DNA of 64,000 bases from JAWWOL01 sp963797535. GTDB lineage: Bacteria > Actinomycetota > Actinomycetes > JAWWOL01. Each line of letters opens with the position of its first letter. The first letter of the stretch is position 1. The stretch covers positions 1,488,001 through 1,552,000 of the forward strand of contig CAWCPQ010000001.1 of the NCBI GenBank assembly GCA_963797535.1, given 5' to 3'. A program made the translations under genes and the position numbers. Under the pieces are notes generated by a model. That model was not told the origin of the DNA, did no database searches, and saw only the letters and a program-made list of their open reading frames with translations. Of this stretch, positions 1 to 9,600 are shown one piece after another.

Positions 1-677
1 ATCGCGTCGACGACGAACAAAATCTCGTCCGGCGACACGGCATCGCGGATGTTGGCGGCCTGAGCCATCATGTCGGCGTCGATGCCGAGGCGACCGGCGG
101 TGTCGACGACCACGACGTTGTGGCCCCAGCGCTTGGCGTGCTCGATACCGCGACGAGCCACGTCGACGGGGTCGCCGACGCCGCTGCCCGGCTCGGGCGC
201 GAAGACGTCGACGCCGGCCTGCCCGGCCACGACCTGCAGCTGCTGCACCGCGTTGGGGCGCTGCAGGTCCGACGCCACGAGCAGAGGCGCGTGGTTGTTG
301 GCCTTGAGCCAGACCGCGAGCTTTCCGGCGAGGGTGGTCTTTCCGGCGCCCTGCAGGCCGGCCAGCATGATCACCGTCGGCGGCGTCTTCGCGTACTGGA
401 TCAGCCGGGTGTCGCCACCGAGGATGGCGATCAGCTCTTCGTTGACGATCTTGACGATCTGCTGGGCCGGGTTGAGGGCCTGCGACACCTCGGCGCCGAG
501 GGCACGCTCCTTGACGGCCGCGATGAAGGTGCGGACGACGGGCAGCGCCACGTCGGCCTCGAGCAGCGCGATCCGGATCTCACGGGTCGTCGCGTCGATG
601 TCGGCTTCGGAGAGCCGACCCTTGCCACGGAGGTTCTTGAAGACCTTGTCGAGCCGGTCGGAGAGGGTGTCGAACAC
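1..677 (-). CDS. ffh: Signal recognition particle protein Ffh (partial, N-terminal part)
   Basis: This is the GTPase subunit of the signal recognition particle. It binds 4.5S RNA and signal sequences of nascent membrane proteins and delivers ribosomes to FtsY. About 225 codons are present; the gene runs off the window, so the rest of the GTPase domain and the methionine-rich M domain are not visible. The translation opens with FDTLSDRLDKVFKNLRGKG (N domain), then GLQGAGKTT (P-loop), DLQRPNAVQQLQ and DTAGR, all SRP-GTPase signatures. I chose the GTG at 677 because homologues start just before FDTLSDRL; no strong Shine-Dalgarno is seen. The receptor gene ftsY lies about 5 kb upstream on the same strand. 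Confidence 0.95.
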   Translation of the reverse strand, partial: MFDTLSDRLDKVFKNLRGKGRLSEADIDATTREIRIALLEADVALPVVRTFIAAVKERALGAEVSQALNPAQQIVKIVNEELIAILGGDTRLIQYAKTPPTVIMLAGLQGAGKTTLAGKLAVWLKANNHAPLLVASDLQRPNAVQQLQVVAGQAGVDVFAPEPGSGVGDPVDVARRGIEHAKRWGHNVVVVDTAGRLGIDADMMAQAANIRDAVSPDEILFVVDA

Positions 678-755
678 GGAGGCAGCCAGTCCTGGGTCGG
701 GCGAGCACAACAGAGCAATACGATCGGCTTCAGCCTAGCCCTGCCGGAGCGGGCT

Positions 756-3086
756 TCAGCTCACGGCGGCGAGGACCGCTTCTCGTACGGCGCTGCGAAT
801 CTGCGGGTCAACGACCTTGCGGCCGTCAGGTCCGACCAGGTAGAACGCGTCGACCGCCTCGGCTCCCAAGGTCCCCACCCTGGCGGTTCGGACGTCGAGA
901 CCGCAGTCGGCGATGGCCTGAGCGACCCGGTACAGCAGTCCGGCCCGGTCGTGCGCCCGCACCTCGAGCACGGTCGCCGTCTCGGACGCGTCGTCGGCAA
1001 AGCTCACCTCCGGCGCCGCCGGAGAACCTTCGCCGTAGGCCTTGTCCCGCTGGTCGAGTCGCTCCCCCAGCGGCAGCCGGTTGAGCAGGTTGCGCCGCAT
1101 GTCGGCCCGCAGCGCCTCCCAGCCAGGCGCTGCGCCGAATCGCGGAGTCACCGTGAAAACCGAGACAGCGGTGTCGGCGAGGGCCGTCACACCGGCGCTG
1201 CGCACGTCGAGGCGATGCAGCGCGAGCACGCCGGCGCAGCGTGCCAGCAGACCGGGCTCGTCCTTGGCCGCCACCGTGACCTCGTACGCGCCCAGCCGCT
1301 GCAGGGCCATGATGCCCACGGCAGGCAGGTCGCCCGAGGCCAACGCGAGCTGGGACTCGGTCAGCGGCGGCGCGCTCGGCAGCGGCGCGCCACCGAGAAC
1401 GGCCGCGGTCCTGGCCACGAGCTCCTCCACCAGGCCGGCTTTCCAGTCACCCCAGGCCGCGGGCCCGGTGGCCCTGGCATCGGCCTCCGTGAGCGCGGCG
1501 AGGAGGAACAGCGTGTCCCGGTCCCCGACCGCCTCCGCCACCGAGCGCACCGTCGCCGGGTCGTCGAGGTCACGCCGGGTTGCGGCGGTGGGCAGCAGCA
1601 GGTGGTGGCGCAGCAGCGCCATCATCGTGTCGACGTCACCGGGTACGAGGCCAAGCCGCGGCGCGATGTCGGCCAGCAGGACGAGCCCGGTGGCCGTGTG
1701 GTCGCCGGGGACGCCCTTGCCGATGTCGTGCAGCAAGGCGCCGAGCAGCAGCAGGTCGGGCCGGGTCACCCTGCGGGTGAACGCTGACGCCTCAACCGCC
1801 GCCTCCACCAGGTGCCGGTCAACGGTGAACCGGTGTACGGGGTTGCGCTGCGGCTTGGACCGCACGGCCGTCCACTCGGGGAACCAGCGCTCCATCAGCC
1901 GGGCCTGGTCCAGCGACTCGATCACCGGGATCGCGGTGGGGCCGGCGCCGAGCACGGCTACCAGTGAGTCGCGGGCCTCGTCCGGCCACGGCTCGGGCAG
2001 TCGGGCCGGAGCAGCGGCGAGCCGGGACAGCGCGTGGGCGGAGAGCATCAGCCCGGCCTGGGCCGCTGCGGCCGCCGCGCGAAGCGGCAGAACCGGGTCG
2101 TTGGCCGGGTCGGCGTCTCGGGAGAACCCCACCTCGCCGTCCTGGGCCACGACGCCGGCAGCAAGCGGCCGCCACGGTGCCGGGCGCCCCCTGATGCCGA
2201 GCCGCCGCGAGTTGGCGCCGAGCCAGCGCGAGACCCGGCGCCAGTTGTCGTCGGCGGCGTAGGCGATGGTCCGTCCGGCAGCAGAAACCTTGCGCAGCAA
2301 GGCATCGGCGTCCTCCAACCCGAGGGCGGCGGCCACCGGGACCTGCTCCTGCATCATCAGCCGGTCGGTGGGCTTGCGGGCGTGACGGTGCAGCTCCCCC
2401 CGTACGTCGAGCAGCACGTCGTAGGCGTCGAGAACTTCACGACCGGGAGCGTCGACCGCCCAGGACGCGGCGCAGGCACGCATCGCCTGGACGTCGCGAA
2501 GGCCGCCGCGACCGTCCTTCAGCTCGGGCTCGAGCAGGAACGCGATCTCGCCGAACCGGGTGGCTCGCTCGCGAGCGACCTCGGCCAGCTCCGGCAACCG
2601 ACGTCTGGCCGCGGCCCGCCACCGCTGGTGCGCCCGGTCGCTGAGCTCTGCGCACAGCGCCGGGTCGCCCGCGACGTGACGCAGCTCGAGCAGCCCGGAG
2701 GCAGCCGAAAGGTTGCCGTCGGCGACGTCGAGCGCCTCGGAGACGGTACGGACGGAGTGGTCGAGCCCGATGCCGGTGTCCCAGATCGGGTACCAGAGTC
2801 GCTCCGCCACTGCCGCAATGCCCTTGCGGCCGCGGTGCAGCAGCACGAGGTCGAGGTCGCTGCCCACCGCAGGCTCGCGCCGGCCGTAGGCGCCGACGGA
2901 CACGAGGGCCACGTCCGGCTCGCTGCCGAGCAGGGCGGCGAGCCAGTCGTCGGTGAGGACCGTGAGCTCGGAGCGCAGCGCTGCTCCACGGATGTCGTCG
3001 CGTGCCAGCAGCTCGGCGCGGGCTCGACGCAGGTCAGACGGCGTCGGAGCCCCTCTCCCCTGTGCGGATGCGAACGAGGTCCTCAA
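756..3086 (-). CDS. glnD: [Protein-PII] nucleotidyltransferase GlnD
   Basis: GlnD is the bifunctional nitrogen sensor that modifies PII at low glutamine and reverses it at high glutamine. In studied actinobacteria it adenylylates GlnK rather than uridylylating it. Visible domains in order are the nucleotidyltransferase motif GAYGRREPAVGSDLDLVLL, a PII-UTase helical region, an HD hydrolase motif (LLHDIGKG followed by GDH) and two C-terminal ACT domains (around DEPGLLARCAG and HDRAGLLYRVAQ). The length of about 776 residues fits the family. The start is uncertain. There is no ATG or GTG near the expected N terminus, and the TTG at 3086 inside the preceding PII gene is the best candidate. That gives an overlap of about 50 bp with PII and suggests translational coupling. 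Confidence 0.9.
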   Translation of the reverse strand: MRTSFASAQGRGAPTPSDLRRARAELLARDDIRGAALRSELTVLTDDWLAALLGSEPDVALVSVGAYGRREPAVGSDLDLVLLHRGRKGIAAVAERLWYPIWDTGIGLDHSVRTVSEALDVADGNLSAASGLLELRHVAGDPALCAELSDRAHQRWRAAARRRLPELAEVARERATRFGEIAFLLEPELKDGRGGLRDVQAMRACAASWAVDAPGREVLDAYDVLLDVRGELHRHARKPTDRLMMQEQVPVAAALGLEDADALLRKVSAAGRTIAYAADDNWRRVSRWLGANSRRLGIRGRPAPWRPLAAGVVAQDGEVGFSRDADPANDPVLPLRAAAAAAQAGLMLSAHALSRLAAAPARLPEPWPDEARDSLVAVLGAGPTAIPVIESLDQARLMERWFPEWTAVRSKPQRNPVHRFTVDRHLVEAAVEASAFTRRVTRPDLLLLGALLHDIGKGVPGDHTATGLVLLADIAPRLGLVPGDVDTMMALLRHHLLLPTAATRRDLDDPATVRSVAEAVGDRDTLFLLAALTEADARATGPAAWGDWKAGLVEELVARTAAVLGGAPLPSAPPLTESQLALASGDLPAVGIMALQRLGAYEVTVAAKDEPGLLARCAGVLALHRLDVRSAGVTALADTAVSVFTVTPRFGAAPGWEALRADMRRNLLNRLPLGERLDQRDKAYGEGSPAAPEVSFADDASETATVLEVRAHDRAGLLYRVAQAIADCGLDVRTARVGTLGAEAVDAFYLVGPDGRKVVDPQIRSAVREAVLAAVS

Positions 3087-3372
3087 CCTCAACCGTCCAA
3101 ACTTTTCCGTCGCCGATCTTGCCGGTGTGCGCCGCGGTGACGATCGCCTTGACGACGGCCGCGGCGTCCTCGTCGTCGACCACGACCTCGATCCGCAGCT
3201 TGGGAATGAAGTCGACTTGGTACTCGGCACCGCGGTAGACCTCGGTGTGCCCGCGCTGCCGTCCGTAGCCACTGGCCTCGGAGACCGTCAGCCCGGCGAC
3301 GTCGATGTCCTGCAGCGCGGTCTTGACGTCGTCGAGCTTGAACGGCTTGATGACGGCGGTCACGATTCTCAT
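3034..3372 (-). CDS. glnB: PII nitrogen regulatory protein, second copy
   Basis: A 112-residue PII signal protein that binds ATP/ADP and 2-oxoglutarate and controls partners such as AmtB. The T-loop region YGRQRGHTEVYRGAEY keeps the modifiable tyrosine (YRGAEY), and the B-loop TGKIGDGKVW is intact. By manual alignment it matches the other PII (3544-3882) at about 80 of 112 positions, so it is a fairly old tandem duplicate. It lies just upstream of glnD, while the other copy is coupled to amtB. A strong hairpin (3461-3503) separates the two. The name glnB is assigned by position only; the sequence does not distinguish GlnB from GlnK. Confidence 0.93.
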   Translation of the reverse strand: MRIVTAVIKPFKLDDVKTALQDIDVAGLTVSEASGYGRQRGHTEVYRGAEYQVDFIPKLRIEVVVDDEDAAAVVKAIVTAAHTGKIGDGKVWTVEVEDLVRIRTGERGSDAV

Positions 3373-3460
3373 GCCCGGATCATCCCGCCCGACCCGCGGT
3401 TGCCCAAGTGCCCGTGCAACACACGTCCAGTCCGTGACACCGGTGTTTCCTGGAGGTAAA

Positions 3461-3503
3461 CGACCGGCCCGGACGCCACGCGCGGTGACGTCCGGGCCGG
3501 TCG
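3461..3503 (-). terminator. Probable intrinsic terminator between the two PII genes
   Basis: A perfect 15-bp inverted repeat (3461-3475 pairs with 3489-3503) with a 13-nt loop lies in the 171-bp gap between the PII genes. Read on the minus strand the stem is followed by TTTACC, a short T run. It would end most amtB-glnK transcripts before the second PII gene and glnD, so those two genes probably have their own promoter in 3373-3460. Confidence 0.75.
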
Positions 3504-3543
3504 GTGTTCACAGTCGGATTCCTGATGCCGTCCGACCGACGAA

Positions 3544-3882
3544 CTACAGGGCGTCGGCCCCGCGCTCGCCGGTGCGCACCCGCACCACGTCGTCGACGGG
3601 GGTGGTCCACACCTTGCCGTCACCGATCTTGCCGGTCTGGGCCGACTTGACGAGCACGTCCACCACGTCAGCGGCGTCCGCGTCCTCAACCAGCACCTCG
3701 ACCCGCAACTTCGGTACGAAGTCGACGACGTATTCAGCACCGCGGTAGACCTCGGTGTGACCACGCTGACGGCCGAAGCCGCTGACCTCGCTGACGGTCA
3801 TGCCATGGACGCCGAAGGCCTCCAGTGCAGACTTCACCTCGTCGAGACGGAAGGGCTTGATGACTGCTGTAACGAGCCTCAT
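3544..3882 (-). CDS. glnK: PII nitrogen regulatory protein GlnK (amtB-linked)
   Basis: A 112-residue PII protein. Members linked to amtB bind the cytoplasmic face of the ammonium channel and block it when nitrogen is plentiful. The T-loop GRQRGHTEVYRGAEY with its modifiable Tyr and the B-loop TGKIGDGKVW are complete. The ATG at 3882 overlaps the amtB stop (ATGA, 3879-3882) and is preceded by GGAGGCGG inside amtB, so translation is probably coupled. It differs from its neighbour copy mainly in residues 21-28 and 72-82 and near the C terminus. Confidence 0.95.
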   Translation of the reverse strand: MRLVTAVIKPFRLDEVKSALEAFGVHGMTVSEVSGFGRQRGHTEVYRGAEYVVDFVPKLRVEVLVEDADAADVVDVLVKSAQTGKIGDGKVWTTPVDDVVRVRTGERGADAL

Positions 3883-5204
3883 GCGTCCGCCTCCACCATC
3901 TTCTGGGTACCGCCGATTGAGGAACCACTCGTGCGCAGGGAACCGGCAAGGCCGGCACCCATCTCGTACGCCGTCTCTGCGTGCAGAGCGGTGTCGAGAC
4001 CCTCGATCTCCTCGGACTCCGTGACCCGCAGGCCGATGGTGTACTTGAGCGCGAGAGCAATGATGGCGGTCATGATGCCGCTGTACAGCAGCGTCGCGCC
4101 GACGGCCTGTGACTGGCGAGCCAGCTGGGCGAAGTTGCCGCCGTAGAACAGGCCGTCCGATGCCAGGTCCTTGCCGATGGCAGCCGAGTTGACCGTGTGG
4201 GTCGCCAGGAAGCCGAGGGACAGGGCGCCGATGATTCCACCAACAAGGTGCACGGCCACGACGTCGAGCGAGTCGTCGAAGCCGAACTTGAACTTGATCC
4301 CGACACAGCTGGCGCACACGGCGCCGGCGAAAAGGCCGAGGCCGATCGCACCAATGCCGTTGACGAAACCACAGGCAGGCGTGATCGCGACGAGACCGGC
4401 GACGAGGCCGGAGGCCGCGCCAAGGGTCGTGGCGTGACCGTCACGGATCTTCTCCACGATCAGCCAGCCGATCATGGCCGCTGCGGTAGCGGTGATCGAG
4501 TTGAGCATCGCGAAGCCGGCGACACCGTCCGCGGCGAGCTCGCTACCGGCGTTGAAGCCGATCCAGCCGAACCACAGCAGGCCGGCGCCGAGCAGGACGA
4601 AGGGCACGTTGTGCGGCTTCATCTGCTCCTTGGGCCAACCCACCCGCTTGCCCAGGATGATCGTCAGCACCAGACCGGCGATACCGGCGTTGATGTGGAC
4701 AACCGTGCCACCGGCGAAGTCGAGAGCGTGGTGCTGCGCGAGCCAGCCACCGCCCCAGACCCAGTGCGCGACGACCGAGTAGACGCAGAACGACCACAGG
4801 GTGACGAACACGCAGAAGGCGCTGAACTTCATCCGGTCTGCGATGGCGCCACAGATGAGGGCGGGGGTGATGACGGCGAACGTGAGCTGGAAGCCGGCGA
4901 TCACCGTGGTCGGGACGCCGGTGGCACCCCACAGGGCGTTGCCGTTCTTCATGCCCCAGTAGTCACCGATGGACCCCACCAGTCCGTGCCAGCCGCTCAC
5001 ATCGTGGCCGAAGGCGAGGCTGAATCCCACCAGCACCCACAGCACACTGACGATGGCCATACAGATGAAGTTCTGCATCAACATCGCCAGGACGTTCTTG
5101 CCCCGGACCATGCCGCCGTAGAAAAAGGCGAGGCCGGGGGTCATGAGAAGCACCAGCGCGGTGGCGGTAATCATCCACGCGGTGTTGCCGGTGTCTAGCT
5201 TCAT
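3879..5204 (-). CDS. amtB: Ammonium transporter AmtB
   Basis: An inner-membrane ammonium channel of the Amt/Rh family, 441 residues with about 11 hydrophobic segments. The twin pore histidines are visible in GTVVHINAG and DVVAVHLVGG. The FYGGMVRGKN segment near the N terminus and FGWIGFNAGSE are family signatures. The ATG at 5204 follows AGGAGTGAG. It is the first gene of an amtB-glnK unit, and a GlnR-like site lies about 80-120 bp upstream, which fits induction under nitrogen limitation. The C-terminal tail is long and hydrophilic. Confidence 0.97.
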   Translation of the reverse strand: MKLDTGNTAWMITATALVLLMTPGLAFFYGGMVRGKNVLAMLMQNFICMAIVSVLWVLVGFSLAFGHDVSGWHGLVGSIGDYWGMKNGNALWGATGVPTTVIAGFQLTFAVITPALICGAIADRMKFSAFCVFVTLWSFCVYSVVAHWVWGGGWLAQHHALDFAGGTVVHINAGIAGLVLTIILGKRVGWPKEQMKPHNVPFVLLGAGLLWFGWIGFNAGSELAADGVAGFAMLNSITATAAAMIGWLIVEKIRDGHATTLGAASGLVAGLVAITPACGFVNGIGAIGLGLFAGAVCASCVGIKFKFGFDDSLDVVAVHLVGGIIGALSLGFLATHTVNSAAIGKDLASDGLFYGGNFAQLARQSQAVGATLLYSGIMTAIIALALKYTIGLRVTESEEIEGLDTALHAETAYEMGAGLAGSLRTSGSSIGGTQKMVEADA

Positions 5205-5284
5205 CTCACTCCTGTCAACAGGGCCGTCAGAACGGCGACAGGACCTCGTTGTCCGCTGCCTCGTGACGAGGATCGAAGAAGCGC

Positions 5285-5322
5285 GTTTCTCCGTGACGTC
5301 ACCGATGTTTCGCGGATGTGAA
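5285..5322 (-). promoter_or_regulatory. Putative GlnR operator upstream of amtB
   Basis: On the minus strand the sequence reads TTCAC-n6-GAAAC (5322-5307), then 17 nt, then a second GAAAC (5289-5285). Actinobacterial GlnR sites follow gTnAC-n6-GaAAC, repeated so that the two GAAAC elements are 17 nt apart. The first half fits with one mismatch and the GAAAC spacing is exact. The second gTnAC element is not well conserved. Position upstream of amtB supports the call; binding is inferred. Confidence 0.55.
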
Positions 5323-5364
5323 ATCAGCAGGTGACCGGGCGTTCGGGCTAAAGGTCAGCGTGGC

Positions 5365-6507
5365 TCACTCGCCGAGGAGGGCGTCCACAAACTGCTCGGG
5401 GTCGAACGGAGCAAGATCATCGGGCCCCTCGCCCAGCCCGACCAGCTTGACCGGCACCCCGAGCTCGCGCTGGACAGCCACGACGATGCCGCCCTTGGCC
5501 GTACCGTCGAGCTTGGTCAGCACGATGCCGGTGATCTCCACGACCTCGGTGAAGACCCGCGCCTGCACCAGGCCGTTCTGACCGGTGGTGGCGTCGAGGA
5601 CGAGCAGCACCTCATCGACCGCGCCGTGCTTCTCGATCACCCGCTTGACCTTGCCCAGCTCGTCCATGAGGCCGGACTTGGTGTGCAGCCGGCCGGCGGT
5701 GTCGATCAGGACCGCGTCGACTCCGCTTTCCTTGCCGACGCGTACGGCGTCGAAGGCGACCGAGGCCGGGTCACCACCTTCGGGCCCGCGTACGGTGACC
5801 GCACCGACCCGCTCCCCCCACGTCGCCAGCTGCTCGGACGCAGCCGCCCGGAACGTGTCGGCGGCCCCCAGCAGGACGGTTCGGCCGTCGGCCACCAGCA
5901 CCCGCGCGAGCTTGCCGCAGGTCGTCGTCTTGCCGGTTCCGTTGACGCCGACGACGAGCACGACGGCGGGTCCGTCGACGTCGGGAGTCGTGTGCAGCGT
6001 GCGGTCCATCTCCGGACCGATCACCGCGACCAGCTCGGCGCGAAGCATCGCGCGCACCTCGTCCGGGGTCCGGTTGCCGGCAACCAGCACCTTGGTACGC
6101 AGGCTGGCCACGATCTCCTGGCTCGCGGCGACGCCGATGTCGGCGGTGATGAGCAGATCCTCGATCTGTTCCCACACGTCCTCGTCGAGGGTGTCCCTGG
6201 ACAGCAGCGAGAGCAGGCCCCGCCCGAGCGTGCTCTGCGAGCGGGCCAGCCGCGCCCGCAGCCGGACCAGGCGACCGGCGGTCGGCTCCGGCACCTCGAG
6301 ACCGGGCGCCTCCTCGACCTGAGCCGGTTCGGGCTCCAGCACCGTGACGGCTGAGGATGGCTGCGTCGGTGCCTGTGCCTGCGACTCGACGGCGGGCACG
6401 GGGGGCGGGGCCGGAAGTGACTGACGACGACGGGTGGAGACGGCATAGACCGCTCCGCCAACGACCAGAATCACGGCAACAAGGGCGAGAACTATCACGA
6501 GTGTCAC
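5365..6507 (-). CDS. ftsY: Signal recognition particle receptor FtsY
   Basis: The SRP receptor GTPase docks SRP-ribosome complexes at the membrane and forms a heterodimer with Ffh. At 380 residues it has an N-terminal hydrophobic helix (about residues 2-24), a Pro/Ala/Glu-rich linker to about residue 75, then the NG domain. The NG domain shows VGVNGTGKTTT (P-loop), DTFRAAASEQL, DTAGR and TKLDGTAKGG. The membrane-spanning N terminus is common in actinobacterial FtsY. It is the downstream neighbour of smc, an order conserved in streptomycetes. Confidence 0.97.
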   Translation of the reverse strand: MTLVIVLALVAVILVVGGAVYAVSTRRRQSLPAPPPVPAVESQAQAPTQPSSAVTVLEPEPAQVEEAPGLEVPEPTAGRLVRLRARLARSQSTLGRGLLSLLSRDTLDEDVWEQIEDLLITADIGVAASQEIVASLRTKVLVAGNRTPDEVRAMLRAELVAVIGPEMDRTLHTTPDVDGPAVVLVVGVNGTGKTTTCGKLARVLVADGRTVLLGAADTFRAAASEQLATWGERVGAVTVRGPEGGDPASVAFDAVRVGKESGVDAVLIDTAGRLHTKSGLMDELGKVKRVIEKHGAVDEVLLVLDATTGQNGLVQARVFTEVVEITGIVLTKLDGTAKGGIVVAVQRELGVPVKLVGLGEGPDDLAPFDPEQFVDALLGE

Positions 6508-6645
6508 CAGACAGTCCTAGCAGACCCGCGTCGGCGCAGCCCGCGCCGTGTCCGCCTCCAGCGCTTTCAGGGCGTGCGCGACACCCTCATTGGGGGCTTG
6601 CCGTACGAGACCCGATGTTTCCGGTGGACCAGGGACGGCTGAGGG

Positions 6646-9600
6646 TCAGGCGGTCTCAACCTCGCGCAGCCGCTGCGAGATGACGGCAGTGATGCCGTCT
6701 CCGCGCATGCTCACGCCGTAGAGGGCGTCGGCGATCTCCATCGTCCGCTTCTGGTGCGTGATGATGATCAGCTGCGAGGTCGAGCGCAGCTCCGAGAGCA
6801 GGTCGAGCAGTCGGCCCAGGTTGCGGTCGTCGAGGGCCGCCTCGACCTCGTCGAGCACGTAGAACGGCGACGGACGTGCGCGGAAGATGGCGCACAGGAA
6901 CGCCACTGCGGTCAGGGACCGCTCGCCGCCTGACAGCAACGACAGTCGCTTGACCTTCTTGCCGGGCGGCCGCGCCTCGATCTCGATGCCAGTGGCGAGC
7001 AGGTCGGCGGCGTCGGTGAGGACGAGTCGGCCCTGGCCGCCGGGGAACAGGATCGAGAACACGGTCTCGAACTCGCGCGCGACGTCCTCGTAGGCGCTGG
7101 AGAACACCTCGTGGATGCGCTCGTCGATGTCCTTGACCACAGTGAGCAGGTCGCGGCGGGTGGCCTTGAGGTCCTCGAGCTGGGTCTGCAGGAAGGTGTG
7201 CCGTTCCTCGAGGGCCGAGAACTCCTCGAGCGCCAGCGGGTTGACCTTGCCCAGCAACGCCAGTGCGCGATCGGCGGTGGCCGCCCGCTTCTGCTGCTCG
7301 GACCGGTCGTACGGGATCGTCAGCACCGGGACCGGCACGGCGTCGGACGGCTCGACCTGCTGCGGCCCCGCGTCGGCGGCCGGTTCGGTGCCATCGGGTG
7401 CGGCTGGCACCGCCTCCGTCACCGGCGCCGCCTCCGTCACGGGCACCGGCACGGCCGGGCCGTACTCGCCGATGAGTTCCTCGGCGGCAACCCCGTAGTC
7501 CTCCAGGGCCTTCGCCTCGAGCGTCTCGATCCGCAGCCGCTGCTCGGCCCTGGCGACCTCGTCGCGATGGACAGCGCTGGTCAGCGTCTCGAGCTCTGCG
7601 GTGAGGTCACGATGCCGTCCGCGGACGGCCAGCAGCTCGCCCTCGCGCACGGTGCGGGACGTCTCGGCTTCCTGGCGTTCGTCGGCCGCGGCAGCAAGCG
7701 ACTCCTCGACCGCCCGCAGCGCGAGGGCCACGCCGGTCACCACGGCTGCGGCAGCCGTGGCCTCGCGGGCCCGACGACTGCGCAGCTCGGCCAGCCGCTC
7801 GCGCTCGACCCGTTCCCTGGCCGCAGCACGCTCGAGCGCCTCGGCCCGGCCGGCGATGGCCCTGGTCCGTTCCTCGGTCGTACGAACAGCCAGCCGCGAC
7901 TCCATCTCGGCTGCACGGGCGGCCGTGCAGGCAGCAGCGAGCCGGTCACGCTCGGCCGGGTCGGCGTCGTCCTCCTGCGGCTGCTCGGAGGCGGCACTGA
8001 GCCGCTCCTCGAGCTCGGCCAGGCCAGCCAGGTCGGCGTCGCGGGCCTCCTCGGCACGCACCCGAGCCGCCTGGAGCCGGTCGGCCTCGCCGGCAGCTGC
8101 CTTGGCGGCGCCGCCGAGACGTCCCAGCTGCTCGGCGAACGCGGCCATGCGGGCGTCGGAGGCGTTGAGCCCCTCGAGCGTGCTCTCGACCCTGGCCTGC
8201 AGCGCCAGTCGTTCCTCGTCAGTCGCGGCCAGGGCGATCCGGAGCCGCTCGCCGCGCTGACTGACCTCTGCGAGCTTGGCGTCGGCCTCATCGACGGCAG
8301 CTTGCACCTCGAGCAGGCTCGGAGCACCGGCCGAACCACCGATGGACCACTCGGAGCCGAGCACGTCGCCGTCGCGGGTCACGGCGCGAAGGCTCGGGTC
8401 GGCGCCGACGACGGCGCGTGCCTCGTCGAGGGTCTCGACCAGCACGATGCGCTCGAGCAGCCGGGTCAGGGCCGGCAGCAACGTGGCCGGCGCCGTGACC
8501 TTGTCGGCGAGGTAGCTGCCGGTACGCAGCGCCGGCCAGTCGCCGCGGTGTACCTGCGGCGCGCCCCCCACCAGCAGACCGGCCCGGCCCGCGTCGTCGG
8601 CGTGCAGCAGTGCCAGCGCCCTGGCGGCATCGTCGACGGAGCCGACAGCGACGGCGTCGGCCGCCGCACCGAGGGCCGCGGCTACGGCGGTCTCGGCACC
8701 GTTGTCCACGGTCAGCAACGAGGCGACCGAACCGAGCAGGCCGGGCAGCCGGTCGCCAGCGGCGATCAGGGCACCCGCGCCGTCCTTGCGGGCGAGCGAA
8801 AGGGCCAGCGCCTCACGCCGGGCCGCCAAGCGACGCTCGGTCGCGTTCGGCCTCGCGCTCGTGAGCGACGAGGTCGCGCAGGGTGTCCTCGACCTCGGCC
8901 AGCCGGGCCGCGGCCGCCTCGTAGGCACTGTCCAGGTCGACCTCGCCCTCGTCCAGGCCGGAGACCTCCGCCTCGAGCACCTCCAGCTCGCCCTCGGCGC
9001 TGCGGGCTCTGGTCACGGCTTCGTCAAACGCAGCAGCCAGCCGGCCGATCTCGGCCTCGGCGGCGGCGGCTCTGCTGCGCAGCGCCCCGACCTGACCGGT
9101 GAGCCGGGCCAGGCCTTCGCGCCGGTCGGCGACGGCACGTGCCGAGGCCACCAGCGCCTTCTCCTCGGCCGCGAGCTCGGCCTCGAGCGCCACCCTCGCC
9201 GCCGTCGCCTCCTGGAGCGCCGCACGGTCGCGTTCGAGGACCTGCGCCAGCTCAGCGTCCTGGTCCCGTACGGACTGGGCCTCGCGTTCCATGTCCTCGG
9301 GATCGCGGGTGCTGCGGCTGGCCGTCGTGAGCTCGTCGTCACCGGATCGGCGCACCCGTTCGGCGGCGAGTGAGGCGGTGCCGCGGAAGCGCTCGCGAAG
9401 ACTGGACAAGCGGTACCAGGTCTCCTGAGCGCGCGCGAGCCGCGGCGCCTCGGTCGCGCTGCGCGCCTCGAGCTCGGCCTCCCTGCCGGCGACGGTGGCC
9501 AGCTCGGCCTCCACCAGTGCGCGGCGTTCGCGGATGCTGTTCTCGTCGGCGACCTCGGTCTCGAGCGCTTCGCGCAGCCCGACCAGGTCGTCTGCCAGCA

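Noticed and set aside
3425..3460. GlnR-like half sites before the second PII gene
   Set aside because: GTGAC-n6-GTTTC is present but the second element has the wrong sequence (GTTTC instead of GAAAC on the same strand), so I do not call a site.
8815..8845. Programmed +1 frameshift in smc
   Set aside because: The site TCGCTTGGC lacks the stop codon and Shine-Dalgarno layout of known +1 sites such as prfB, and smc is not known to be expressed this way.
7111..9102. A long plus-strand ORF (663 codons) opposite smc
   Set aside because: Antisense shadow of smc with repetitive composition and no motif.
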